Assembly: GCA_022712895.1 (NCBI GenBank)
Contig: JAFLJS010000058.1
Coordinates: 1-34,720 of the forward strand
Length of the DNA stretch: 34,720 nt
Direction: 5' to 3'
Source of the DNA: Desulfocapsa sp.
GTDB lineage: Bacteria; Desulfobacterota; Desulfobulbia; Desulfobulbales; Desulfocapsaceae
Translations under genes and position numbers: made by a program
Notes under the pieces: model-generated
Told to the model about the DNA's origin: nothing
The model's database searches: none
The model's input: only the letters and a program-made list of their open reading frames with translations
Shown: piece after piece, positions 1 to 7,427 of the stretch
Layout of the letters: every line of letters begins with the position of its first letter
How positions within the stretch are numbered: the stretch's first letter is position 1

Positions 1-104
1 GTTACGAGAATAACTGCTGCCAGAGCAACTGCTGCAAAGGTTGATTTTATAAGTTTAGCTGCCGAGGGCAGCTCGGAGTCCGATGGTCTGTTATTGGTAT
101 TCAT
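1..104 (-). CDS. Transmembrane anchor protein, N-terminal fragment
   Basis: The reading frame starts at an ATG (complement of 102-104) and stays open to the window edge, giving about 34 residues beginning MNTNNRPSDSELPSAAKLIK. This short polar segment with an ELPS motif is followed by a hydrophobic stretch of Ala, Val, Leu and Ile. The pattern matches my recollection of the small proteins annotated 'transmembrane anchor protein', which often sit beside HupE-type genes. It lies downstream of hupE on the same strand and would be its operon partner, but two repeat elements now separate them. The ribosome binding site is weak (AGAGAAAA). Function is unknown; a role in metal uptake or efflux is inferred from context only. 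The rest of the gene is outside the window. Confidence 0.6.
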   Translation of the reverse strand, partial: MNTNNRPSDSELPSAAKLIKSTFAAVALAAVILV

Positions 105-120
105 TATATTTTTCTCTGTA

Positions 121-131
121 ATTAGTTATGA
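121..131. repeat. Target-site duplication, left copy
   Basis: The 11-bp sequence ATTAGTTATGA here is repeated perfectly at 302-312. The next base on each side differs, so the match is exactly 11 bp. The two copies bracket a 170-bp element, as expected of a duplication made on insertion. Confidence 0.7.
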
Positions 132-301
132 TGGTGTCGTATTTATGCCCGTAGTTAGGGTGAAAATTCTCCATCTCCTTCGTTGCTGCACATTTTCTAT
201 CATTACGACGTACCTTAGTACGCCGAAATGATAGAAAATATTTGCGCCTCGGATATGAAGTTTTTTACTTAACCATCTAAATTCTGGGTTTTTACGAGTT
301 T
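132..301 (-). mobile_element. MITE-like 170-bp element, copy 1
   Basis: This non-coding element is flanked by a perfect 11-bp direct repeat. Read on the minus strand it begins AAACTCGTAAAAACCC and ends GGGCATAAATACGACACCA. The ends share an imperfect terminal inverted repeat (TCGTA...CCC). It contains a long near-perfect hairpin at 192-239. Similar sequence recurs at 313-457 (plus, diverged), 6969-7055 (plus, partial) and 10747-10897 (plus). It has no coding capacity, so any movement would need a transposase supplied in trans. It lies between hupE and the anchor-protein gene. Confidence 0.75.
192..239. repeat. Long hairpin inside element copy 1
   Basis: The arms are 192-213 and 218-239 around a 4-base CTTA loop. 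They pair over 22 bp with two mismatches (205/226 and 208/223). The outer 13 bp (ATTTTCTATCATT) are perfect. The counterpart in copy 4 (about 10809-10856) keeps the shape with more mismatches. Confidence 0.85.
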
Positions 302-312
302 ATTAGTTATGA
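302..312. repeat. Target-site duplication, right copy
   Basis: Second copy of ATTAGTTATGA, identical to 121-131 and bordering the other end of the 170-bp element. Confidence 0.7.
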
Positions 313-457
313 CAGGTTTGTAAAAGCTTACAATGACCGATGCTAAGTAAAAAAACTCCTTGGCAAAGCGCATGAATTTCACATCATTTCTGCGTACTAA
401 ATGTCGTAATGATATAAAATCTACAGCAGCGAAGCAGGTGATTTTTTTTAACGACGT
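313..457 (+). mobile_element. MITE-like element, diverged copy 2
   Basis: Read on the plus strand this follows the element consensus in order: TTTGTAAAAG near 317, AAGTAAAAAAACT near 346, TGCGTACTAAATGTCGTAATGA near the centre, then CAGCAGCGAAGCAGGTGATT. Identity is clearly lower than between copies 1 and 4, so it is an older copy. It is head-to-head with copy 1 and ends just short of the hupE stop codon. No clean target duplication was found for it. Confidence 0.6.
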
Positions 458-463
458 CACCCG

Positions 464-1180
464 TTAAGAAATTAAAAAACCTGTGAGCTGGTAGCCAACA
501 AAAATAAAGCCGCCTGCCATTAAAACAACATTGGCCTTGTATGCATGTCGCATAAAACTTCCTAAACGACGCCAATAGCCCATTATGATAAGCATTATTC
601 CCAGGGCAATGAGTTGCCCCAGTTCTACTCCCACGTTAAAGGCAAAAAGATTGGGAATCAGACCATCGGGGGAAATTTTATAATCAAGAATTTTAGTTGC
701 CAGACCAAAGCCATGGAAAAGTCCAAAAATCAGAGTAGCGACTTTGGTGTTCGGCTGAAAGCCAAACCAGCGTTGATACGCTCCCATATTATCGAGTGCT
801 TTGTAGACAATTGAAAAGCCAATAATCGCATCAATAAGATACGCATTGACACTGATATTCATCAGCACACCGGAAAGAAGTGTAACCGAGTGGCCAACAG
901 CAAATAACGTCACATAAATACTGATATCTTTAAGACGATATAGAAAGAAAATTACTCCAAAGAGAAAGAGTAAGTGGTCATATCCGGTTACCATATGTTT
1001 TGCGCCTAAATAGATAAACGGTATGAGCATGGTTCCGGAACTTTCCTGAATATATCCCTTATCACCGGCTGTTACACCATGAGCACTGGCATCAACGGCA
1101 TAGGCAAAAAGAATTGTCAGCAATCCAATAAAAACAAAACAGCTCTCTCTGTTTATGGATCGTTTAAAAAATTGAATCAT
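464..1180 (-). CDS. HupE/UreJ family membrane protein
   Basis: The product has 238 residues, about seven hydrophobic segments and a hydrophobic N-terminus (about 14-30) that may be a cleaved signal. Family landmarks are His34, the H-x-x-x-GYDHLLFL block at about 62-73, GHSVTLL at 96-102, DAIIGFS at 117-123 and FGLFHGFGLA at 152-161, followed by FNVGVELGQL. These match the HupE/UreJ_2 type of metal-transporter-like proteins. Nickel or cobalt permease activity is proposed for the broader family but the substrate here is not established. A good ribosome binding site (AAAGAGG) precedes the ATG. Upstream lies a His-rich exported protein and downstream an anchor protein, so the three probably form one metal-handling operon, now interrupted by repeats. 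Confidence 0.85.
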   Translation of the reverse strand: MIQFFKRSINRESCFVFIGLLTILFAYAVDASAHGVTAGDKGYIQESSGTMLIPFIYLGAKHMVTGYDHLLFLFGVIFFLYRLKDISIYVTLFAVGHSVTLLSGVLMNISVNAYLIDAIIGFSIVYKALDNMGAYQRWFGFQPNTKVATLIFGLFHGFGLATKILDYKISPDGLIPNLFAFNVGVELGQLIALGIMLIIMGYWRRLGSFMRHAYKANVVLMAGGFIFVGYQLTGFLIS

Positions 1181-1274
1181 AAATAAACCTCTTTGAAACA
1201 GTACTTCTGCACAAGCAATGAGTACTATTTCAAAATAATTGTTTCTTAATTGTTAGGTGATTTTCTAAAAACAA

Positions 1275-1715
1275 TTATCCAAACAGAGGTGGACCACGAA
1301 TTATTGAAAGAGAAGCATACTGCTCTTTTGTGGAAGCAGGCTCCTGGTGAAAAGAGATGGCTTTTTCAAAGCCCGCAGGAGGAAGATACTCAATGGAAAA
1401 CAAAGGGTTTTGTTCGTAAAATGTTCCATTATGTGAAGATTGTGATCGGGTGACATTCCAATCGATCTGATTCTCATAGTTGTGCTGAGTGTCACTGGGA
1501 TGTGAAGGTCCTTTTTCACCATGCTCATGGGCCGAGGAATGTTCAAGCACAAAATCCAAAGGATGGTAGCTGACTTCAAAAGCCAATGCATCATTTTCAT
1601 GAAAATGATGCAGGTGGGAAAATTGAAAGGCCTGAGTAAAACATATCAGTGTCAGAAAGAGGTAGGTATTTATCTGATGTACTGGAATATTCTTTTTATT
1701 ATTTAATTTCGACAT
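1275..1715 (-). CDS. His-rich exported hypothetical protein
   Basis: This 146-residue protein starts MSKLNNKKNIP and has a hydrophobic segment at about 16-30 (TYLFLTLICFTQAF), consistent with a signal peptide or membrane anchor. The mature part is rich in histidine and acidic residues (SHLHHFHEND, HSSAHEHGEKGPSHPSDTQH) and ends IRGPPLFG. Such proteins often precede HupE-type or metal-efflux genes, so a periplasmic metal-binding or sensing role is inferred. I chose the ATG at 1715; an in-frame TTG at 1736 would add seven residues but has no better ribosome binding site. The product is not assigned to a named family. It lies 94 bp upstream of hupE on the same strand and is probably cotranscribed. 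Confidence 0.6.
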   Translation of the reverse strand: MSKLNNKKNIPVHQINTYLFLTLICFTQAFQFSHLHHFHENDALAFEVSYHPLDFVLEHSSAHEHGEKGPSHPSDTQHNYENQIDWNVTRSQSSHNGTFYEQNPLFSIEYLPPAGFEKAISFHQEPASTKEQYASLSIIRGPPLFG

Positions 1716-1843
1716 ATACAACTCTGATCCACACAACCAAGTGATTCAATGGTGATACAATCCAGGTGGTGAATATGATCGCGTTTCGGGTTCTGTTGTG
1801 TAAGAGTATGCATATAAATAAAGATTTTGAAGAGTGACCATGC

Positions 1844-1877
1844 AAAAATGACCTTAGCCTTATTGATGACGGTCATT
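1844..1877 (-). terminator. Possible weak terminator or attenuator after the TPR gene
   Basis: On the minus strand AATGACC pairs with GGTCATT across a 17-base loop and is followed by a short T run. A second, overlapping pairing is possible between an upstream TGACCTT (near 1881) and the same AAGGTCA arm. The two folds exclude each other. The stem is only 7 bp, so this is tentative. Confidence 0.35.
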
Positions 1878-1903
1878 GTGCGAAGGTCAAGAAGCCAATT
1901 TGA

Positions 1904-2482
1904 TTATTTTTTCCTTTCTGCCACAAAGTCACTGAGAAGTTCTCCAGAAGGAAGTTGAGCCATAGGATTAATAGCAAGGAGTTCTTCCCAGACCTGTATC
2001 GCAGCGCTCTTGTCCTTCTTGTCATAGAGTAACACTACCCCCTTATTAAGTCTGGACTGTTCATGGGCAGGAGCAACCTGAATCGCTTGATCAAAAACCA
2101 GTAAGGCCTGATCCGGCTGCCCATCACGACGGTACATCACTCCAAGATCCGTTAATATATCTGGATTTCCAGGGGCAAGTTCCAAAGATTTAAGGTAGGC
2201 CTTTATGGCCTTGGCAGGCTGATCTGTATCAAAGTAGGCATTTCCAAGATGACTCCAGGCGCCAGGGTCATTGGGAGTAGCAAGAACCTGACTTTCCACC
2301 GCAGTCATATTATGAACTCCGCTCTGTTCTTGCGTTACTGCTGGCGGCTGGCCTCCATTTCCTTTGGGTGTTTTATACACTGCAAGCAGCACCCCGCTCA
2401 AAAAGCCGATCAGAAGTGAAACACTGATCAGAATGTATACCCGTTCTTTTTTTACATATCCTGCATATTTTTCTTGTTCCAC
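1904..2482 (-). CDS. Membrane-anchored tetratricopeptide repeat protein
   Basis: The product has 192 residues. A basic N-terminus is followed by one transmembrane segment (about 16-35, VYILISVSLLIGFLSGVLLAV) and a linker, then about three TPR units from about 70 to 175. Typical TPR spacing is seen in WSHLGNAYFDTDQPAKAIKAY, DILTDLGVMYRRDGQPDQAL and RLNKGVVLLYDKKDKSAAI. It resembles the TPR part of cytochrome c biogenesis and assembly proteins (NrfG/CcmI style), but no specific partner can be named. It probably sits at the membrane with the TPR domain as a protein-protein interaction scaffold. No tight operon partner is present: 380 bp lie upstream and about 190 bp downstream. Confidence 0.75.
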   Translation of the reverse strand: MEQEKYAGYVKKERVYILISVSLLIGFLSGVLLAVYKTPKGNGGQPPAVTQEQSGVHNMTAVESQVLATPNDPGAWSHLGNAYFDTDQPAKAIKAYLKSLELAPGNPDILTDLGVMYRRDGQPDQALLVFDQAIQVAPAHEQSRLNKGVVLLYDKKDKSAAIQVWEELLAINPMAQLPSGELLSDFVAERKK

Positions 2483-2865
2483 GAGACGACCTCATCGTAA
2501 TACTGGCTTTGTTTTTTCCTCCTGACATTGGAGAAGGAGCGAACTCTTAATTGCGTCCATTTGCCTAGCAAGGGGAGTGCCAAGATAAAAAAGCACAGTA
2601 AAAAATGTGCATAAACGGTGTTGACAACGTGCAGAAGTCGACTTCTGTGGAATATTTGTACTTACAGGCCCTAGAGATAGTGAGACAAATTAGGCCATGG
2701 CGGGACAAAATGCACCACTAAAGCTTAGTTGCTTTATTCGATAACGCTCCAGAAACTGCTGGGTTGCAACTGGTTACATTTTGCTTATCTTCCCGGCAAA
2801 ACCAGTGAAAACCCATTCACATGTATGCTGGCAAAAGTTATGACTGAAGTCCAATCCTCAAGCCA
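2483..2865. other. Intergenic spacer with a 16-bp palindrome
   Basis: I see no gene in this stretch. It contains a perfect palindrome CAGAAGTCGACTTCTG at 2632-2647, preceded on the plus strand by TTGACA at 2621-2626, but no convincing -10 follows at proper spacing. The palindrome could be an operator for the TPR gene downstream on the minus strand. Nothing else was recognised. Confidence 0.3.
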
Positions 2866-3453
2866 CTAGACATACAACCAAAGAAAAAACAGGGGCATAA
2901 ACACACCAGCGCCAGTGAGCCAGGCTCCCCGTCCGGTGATTCCGTTCTTACCCCGTAAAACAAACATCCCCGTGAGAGCAAGGCAAAAAAGAGCCAGTGC
3001 ATAAAGATCGGCAAACCATGTCCAGAGTTTTTTTGCATGGTTTAGATGCAGGAAATTCATCTGGTGTAATCCCTTTCGGGGCATACTCTTTTCCTGCACA
3101 ACTGCACCCGTCTTAAGATTAACAATGATAGTGTTTTCCTTCACGAACAGTTGCATCTTGTCAGGCTGAGGTCTAAAGCTATCCACCAGTGGCCTGCTTT
3201 CCCCAATTGCCGCCAAAATTGCGGGAGCCAGTTGTTGCGGTGGCAATGTACGCAGTGGCTCAGGGTCAATGGAGGAGGTAAGCCGTTCAAGACGATAATT
3301 CGGATTCCAGTCAGCAATATGATTGACGGCAATTCCAGAAATAGCATAAAGCATGGTTAAGCCCACACATAAGTATCCAAGATCACGGTGGATGATTTTG
3401 TTCCACTTACGCCATTTTATCTTCTGATTTTGCTTATCCTTCAATGACAGCAC
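2866..3453 (-). CDS. PepSY-associated transmembrane protein
   Basis: The product has 195 residues. A cytoplasmic basic start (KWRKWNKIIHRDLGY) leads into a first membrane helix (about 25-45), a roughly 85-residue extracytoplasmic region, and two C-terminal helices (about 147-166 and 177-194). The H-R-D-L-G motif at the first helix and HLNHAKKLWTWFADLYAL before the second are typical of PepSY-type membrane proteins related to heme or iron reductases. The start is a GTG that overlaps the end of the upstream DUF4920 gene by 20 bp, so translation is likely coupled. A role in redox or metal metabolism at the membrane is inferred from the family; the substrate is unknown. Confidence 0.75.
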   Translation of the reverse strand: MLSLKDKQNQKIKWRKWNKIIHRDLGYLCVGLTMLYAISGIAVNHIADWNPNYRLERLTSSIDPEPLRTLPPQQLAPAILAAIGESRPLVDSFRPQPDKMQLFVKENTIIVNLKTGAVVQEKSMPRKGLHQMNFLHLNHAKKLWTWFADLYALALFCLALTGMFVLRGKNGITGRGAWLTGAGVFMPLFFLWLYV

Positions 3454-3898
3454 CCAAGGCGTGGATTCTGATTATTTTTTCATCACCAGTGACCGTTGAG
3501 GGATCAAAAGATTTGCCTTGCTCTTCAGCAAGATGCCGTTTGTACTCAATTACTTTTTCCTTACTCATGGCAAGTTGTTCCACTGTACCTTCCACCGTTG
3601 CCTGACGCCCGGAAGCACTCATGGGGAACACAATTTCTCCATCAAGCACTTTAATCTGAATTTTCTCATAGGGACGGTCGCTTGACAGATATACCCAACA
3701 CCCTCTTGTGGCACAGACCTCAATAATCATTCCGGAAACCTGTACCCGCTTACCAATAAATGTATCGGGATTATCGAGGATGGTTGAAATCTTAGTCTGT
3801 TCAGTCAGGCGTAAAGGCTTGCCATAGTCTTTTGCCAACGCATTGCTGCTAAAACTCAGTGTGATCAGGGTAGCTACAATTACAAGAAAAGTCTTCAT
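3434..3898 (-). CDS. DUF4920-type exported protein
   Basis: This 154-residue protein has a clear signal peptide (MKTFLVIVATLITLSFSSNA, cut after about ALA at 20-22). The mature protein has an OB-like pattern: a GKRVQVSGMIIEVCATRGCW segment, then YEKIQIKVLDGEIVFPMSASGRQATVEGTV. The Cys-x3-GCW motif is typical of DUF4920 proteins and may hold a metal or form a disulfide. It should be periplasmic. It is the first gene of a two-gene unit with the PepSY-type membrane protein, whose GTG start lies inside its end. Biochemical function is not known. The product matches the family's usual size. Confidence 0.75.
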   Translation of the reverse strand: MKTFLVIVATLITLSFSSNALAKDYGKPLRLTEQTKISTILDNPDTFIGKRVQVSGMIIEVCATRGCWVYLSSDRPYEKIQIKVLDGEIVFPMSASGRQATVEGTVEQLAMSKEKVIEYKRHLAEEQGKSFDPSTVTGDEKIIRIHALGAVIEG

Positions 3899-4146
3899 AC
3901 ATTCACTCCGTGAAAAGATGTGTGATTTTCGTTGTTATGCCCTTCCACATCCTAAGATGAGGATCTTTTCAAACAACGGTTTAGTTGAAAAATTACGGGG
4001 AGAGGATTGCAAAAATCGAGCCACATTGTGACACACCCCCTAAGTGTTGTAATCTCAACATATAAGAAAAAATTCATCATCGAAAAGTCAGTGAAAGGCC
4101 GTCTTCTCTCGACAATTATGTCGAAAGCTACCGGGATTGTCGAATC

Positions 4147-4157
4147 GGGGGGGGGGG
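4147..4157. repeat. Run of 11 G in the 293-bp spacer 3899-4191
   Basis: An uninterrupted run of 11 G lies about 35 bp beyond the stop codon of the sensor kinase and 250 bp upstream of the DUF4920 start. A run this long is prone to slippage. It is outside any reading frame, so it cannot switch one directly. The rest of the spacer shows no gene; AAAGGT-CGA-ACCTTT at 4178-4192 may be a small terminator hairpin for the kinase. Confidence 0.9.
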
Positions 4158-4191
4158 AAGAAGGTTTTACTTATGGAAAAAGGTCGAACCT

Positions 4192-6594
4192 TTAAACGGA
4201 ATGATCAAACAGGTGACGGATTTTCCCCTTCATTTCATAGATCGATATCGGCTTTTCACAAAAAGTGATGCGCGGCTGCCGTGTCAATGAAGCAGCCTGC
4301 AATTTTTCACTGAATCCTGAGCAGATAATAACAGGCAGAGAACTTCTTGTTTTGCGAATAGCCTCCACCAATTCCAGCCCCGTCAGACCCGGCATAGTCA
4401 TATCAGTTATAAGAAGGTCATAGTTCTCGGGGTGTGCCATGAATTCGGCGAGCGCCTCTGTTGGTTTGGTAAATGTAGTCACGTCATATCCAAACGCCTC
4501 CAGGGCGTCTCGATTAAAATCTAGAATAGCCTGCTCATCATCTACAACCATCAATCGTTCAGTGCCACCACATATTTTAGCAGCCTCTCTAGCGGAGGAC
4601 AGTTTTTCCTGTAAATCACAGATTGGCAGATAGACATGAAAAATTGTGCCCATACCGGGTTCACTGTAAACATAAATGCCCCCTTGGTGATTTTTAATAA
4701 TTCCATGTACCACTGCCAAGCCAAGTCCTGTCCCACGCCCCAACTCTTTAGTGGTGAAATAAGGCTCAAAAATTCTCTTGAGGGTGGTGGCATCCATACC
4801 TTTCCCGGAATCTCTCACTGCCAGTTTCAGATAATGCCCAGCCTTCAGTTCAATTTTGTCACCTGTAGAAACTTCCGTGTCCGTCAACTCGACATGCAAC
4901 ACTCCCCCCTTTTCCTCCATGGCATGGAAGGCATTGGTACACAGGTTCATTATCACTTGATGAATCTGTACAGGATCAGCCTCCACCAAGCTTGAGGAGA
5001 TGATTTCCTGCTCTATCTTGATGGTTGCGGGAATGCTTGAGCGGATAAGTTTTAAGGCCTCTTTGATTACAAGGGAAATCTGTAAGATCTCTTTCTTGTG
5101 GGCACGTTTTGAACTGAAGGTGAGAATCTGGCTAACCAGCTCCTTGGCTCTATTTGCTGCCTTCAGCACATTAGCAATATCTTTTTCGACCTGCCCTCTG
5201 TTATCAAGATGAAGTTGAATCAATTCTGAATAACCAATGATACCTGCTAAAATATTGTTGAAGTCATGGGCAATTCCGCCTGCAAGGGTTCCCATGGCCT
5301 CCATCTTTTGTGATCGTATCACTTGCTCTTCCAGATTTTTTCGTTCCGTCACATCACGTATTACAGCACTGACGAGTTTTTCCCCACCTATGGAAAAACA
5401 TTTTAGAGTAATCTCTGTCCAGAAGAGACTGCCATCTTTCTTTCTGGATCGCCACTCAAAGAGCTGCGACTCTCCTTGTGACGCTGCCTCGACATATGCG
5501 TTAGCCTCCCGGGCTGAGTAAGGCGCTTTCCCGATACTCAGATCGGCAACAGACATTTGGGTGGCCTCCAGCCGTGTGTATCCGAACATCTCCTGCGTGG
5601 ACGTGTTAGCATCTAGAATAACCCCAGTTTCTGCCTCATGGATAAAAATTGCCTCGGAGGTGGAATTAAATATACCACGATAACGTTCTTCACTCTCCTG
5701 GAAGTCTCTGGTACGAGCAGCAACCTGAACTTTTAATACTTTTACCCAAAGCCCGAATAATAATGCAGCAGCGCATACAGCAGCCAATGCGAAAAGGAGC
5801 CATCTCGGCAGTACTGTGCTTATGAATTCTCCGCCAAGCCAGTAATTGAGTGCTTGATAATAGGGTGAGTCTTTATTGTCCTTCCACGACTTGAGATATG
5901 TATCAATGGTCGTAAGTATTTCCTTATTCTTCCCTTTAGGAACAGCAAAGTAGATGGAAAAAGCGTCAAAAATGATGGAACTTTTAACCAGACCGTACAA
6001 GTGAGCATGGCCTGTACCAAAGACATTCGCCACGATTCCCGCAGCCACTGTTCCATCTTTGACCCACTGTAGAACTTCGTCTGAGGTTCTCAGTTCAACA
6101 AACAAACAGTTCAGGTTAAAGCTTTCAGCAAGTGCCTTGAAATTTTTCCCATTGATATCCCCTTTCATGATTGCCACTTTTTCTTGTTGGAGATCAAGGA
6201 TATTTTGTACACTTGATTGCGGTCGAAGATAAACTTCTCCCCAGATCGTTAGAACTGTTTCTGTCGTAAAATCGGCATATTTGTCCCGTTCAGCTGAGTG
6301 GGCAATGGAAGGCAGGATATCAATTTCTCCGGCTTTGAGGCGGTTGATGCCTTCATGCCAGGTACCGGGGACATATTCGATTTGCCACTCCTCCAAACGG
6401 GCGATCTCCTCAATGAGATCCACATAAATCCCTGCCGCCTCCCCCTCAGCATCGACATACACTATGGGGCTCATGGAAAAGACACCAAAACGAATACTTG
6501 AAATGGCATCGTGATCTGCCCACGAGACATTGGCAAAGAAAAACAATGCACTTAGAATTAAAAGAACGTATTTTTTATGCTTATTTCGTTTCAT
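4192..6594 (-). CDS. Hybrid sensor histidine kinase with solute-binding sensor domain
   Basis: This 800-residue protein has, in order, a signal peptide (1-26), a periplasmic SBP_bac_3-like ligand-binding domain (about 32-250, FGVFSMSPIVYVDAEGEAAGIYVDL at its start), a transmembrane helix (about 264-284), a PAS domain (about 300-418), HisKA with the phosphoacceptor His443 in GGIAHDFNNILAG, HATPase_c (N-box near 549-554, DSGKGM 595-600, GRGTGLGLAV 619-628), and a receiver domain with acidic DD at 685-686, phosphoacceptor Asp731 and Lys781. All catalytic residues are present. It probably senses a small molecule in the periplasm and ends in its own receiver, so it needs a further partner or acts through the receiver. 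No DNA-binding regulator is adjacent. Long spacers on both sides suggest it is monocistronic. Confidence 0.9.
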   Translation of the reverse strand: MKRNKHKKYVLLILSALFFFANVSWADHDAISSIRFGVFSMSPIVYVDAEGEAAGIYVDLIEEIARLEEWQIEYVPGTWHEGINRLKAGEIDILPSIAHSAERDKYADFTTETVLTIWGEVYLRPQSSVQNILDLQQEKVAIMKGDINGKNFKALAESFNLNCLFVELRTSDEVLQWVKDGTVAAGIVANVFGTGHAHLYGLVKSSIIFDAFSIYFAVPKGKNKEILTTIDTYLKSWKDNKDSPYYQALNYWLGGEFISTVLPRWLLFALAAVCAAALLFGLWVKVLKVQVAARTRDFQESEERYRGIFNSTSEAIFIHEAETGVILDANTSTQEMFGYTRLEATQMSVADLSIGKAPYSAREANAYVEAASQGESQLFEWRSRKKDGSLFWTEITLKCFSIGGEKLVSAVIRDVTERKNLEEQVIRSQKMEAMGTLAGGIAHDFNNILAGIIGYSELIQLHLDNRGQVEKDIANVLKAANRAKELVSQILTFSSKRAHKKEILQISLVIKEALKLIRSSIPATIKIEQEIISSSLVEADPVQIHQVIMNLCTNAFHAMEEKGGVLHVELTDTEVSTGDKIELKAGHYLKLAVRDSGKGMDATTLKRIFEPYFTTKELGRGTGLGLAVVHGIIKNHQGGIYVYSEPGMGTIFHVYLPICDLQEKLSSAREAAKICGGTERLMVVDDEQAILDFNRDALEAFGYDVTTFTKPTEALAEFMAHPENYDLLITDMTMPGLTGLELVEAIRKTRSSLPVIICSGFSEKLQAASLTRQPRITFCEKPISIYEMKGKIRHLFDHSV

Positions 6595-6968
6595 ATCAAC
6601 CTGACAATATGATGATGATATATTTAATACTATTTTTCTTCTTATTAAATCACAACCGGACGGATGATATCAAGCGCAAAACCTTCTATCGTCAAGGACA
6701 ACCAGTGAAAAAAAAGGGAACCACTTCTTAGTGCAACTACTGATTCATTAGCTATTTCTTTAAGCAACCTATCTCTTTCAGATGGGAATGACCATTCCAT
6801 TTATCTTACTGTTAATTGAACAGTAATTGCATGATTCTTCAGCGGACTATCCGAAAGAGTACGAAATCTCCATTACAATTCCAAAAGAAGCGCAGCAGCT
6901 GGTGATACTGTACAAAGGCATTGAAAAGATTATCGAAACATTGAATTAAAACAATTAATCAAAGCTGA
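6595..6968. other. Intergenic spacer with a possible ORF remnant
   Basis: No intact gene is seen. On the plus strand a short frame at 6827-6949 ends ...AQQLVILYKGIEKIIETLN and reads like the C-terminus of a real protein, but it has no good start, only a TTG after a stop. I do not recognise the family, and it may be a gene remnant. It ends 20 bp before the partial repeat element at 6969. Confidence 0.3.
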
Positions 6969-7055
6969 TGGACTCGTAAAAAGTCCGGAAACAGGATGGG
7001 GTTGTAAAAAACTTCATATGCGAGGCACGAAATATTTCTATACTAGTTGTACAGC
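6969..7055 (+). mobile_element. MITE-like element, partial copy 3
   Basis: This stretch carries ACTCGTAAAAAG, then GTAAAAAACTTCATATGC, GAGGCACGAAATATTTCTAT, in the same order as the first half of copies 1 and 4. After about 7045 the similarity is lost. The preceding GATGGACTCGTAAAAAGTCC resembles an intergenic repeat that I recall from other Desulfobacterota. The right boundary is uncertain. Confidence 0.55.
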
Positions 7056-7362
7056 ATCAATTTAGTAAAATCCACGGCAACCTTTTGAAGTTGCTGTGAA
7101 GTCCATCGGTTAACTGATTAGGACACAAAGAATAAGCTTAATCAGCTGAACATCTCTTGATATCATATGGTAAGACGAGTACGTACCGTATATATGGGGA
7201 ATGGCTATGACCAGTATATCGGTAAAGCAGACGACAACACAGTGGTACGTGTTCTGGAACGTGTACCGACGCAGCCACCGATAACTTGCTGCTACCACGG
7301 GTTAACCCTGCGTATGCTCTCGGGTCACGTGCTGGGGAGTTGAAGCTTAATCTGACCTTCAC
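7056..7362. other. Intergenic stretch, nothing recognised
   Basis: No gene, RNA or repeat could be supported here. Short open frames exist on both strands, but none has a ribosome binding site or a recognisable sequence. Confidence 0.4.
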
Positions 7363-7397
7363 AAAAAAAACAGGCCGGCCCCATATGGAACCAGCCC
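7363..7397 (-). terminator. Rho-independent terminator of the alkylsulfatase gene
   Basis: On the minus strand GGGCTGGTTCC pairs with GGGGCCGGCCT over 11 bp, using several G-U pairs, around an ATAT loop. It is followed by G and eight T (complement of 7363-7370). It lies about 30 bp after the stop codon of the sulfatase gene. Confidence 0.85.
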
Positions 7398-7427
7398 AAG
7401 TGCTAATCATACAGTATGTGCATGGTA

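Noticed and set aside
2838-3038. 66-codon minus-strand frame overlapping the PepSY gene
   Set aside because: It is out of frame with a well-supported membrane protein and has no motif.
6955-7150. Target duplication around element copy 3 (TTAATCAAAGCTGA and TTAATCAGCTGA)
   Set aside because: The spacing is about 170 bp as in copy 1, but the right half of this copy is not recognisable and the repeat has a 2-base length difference, so it could be chance.
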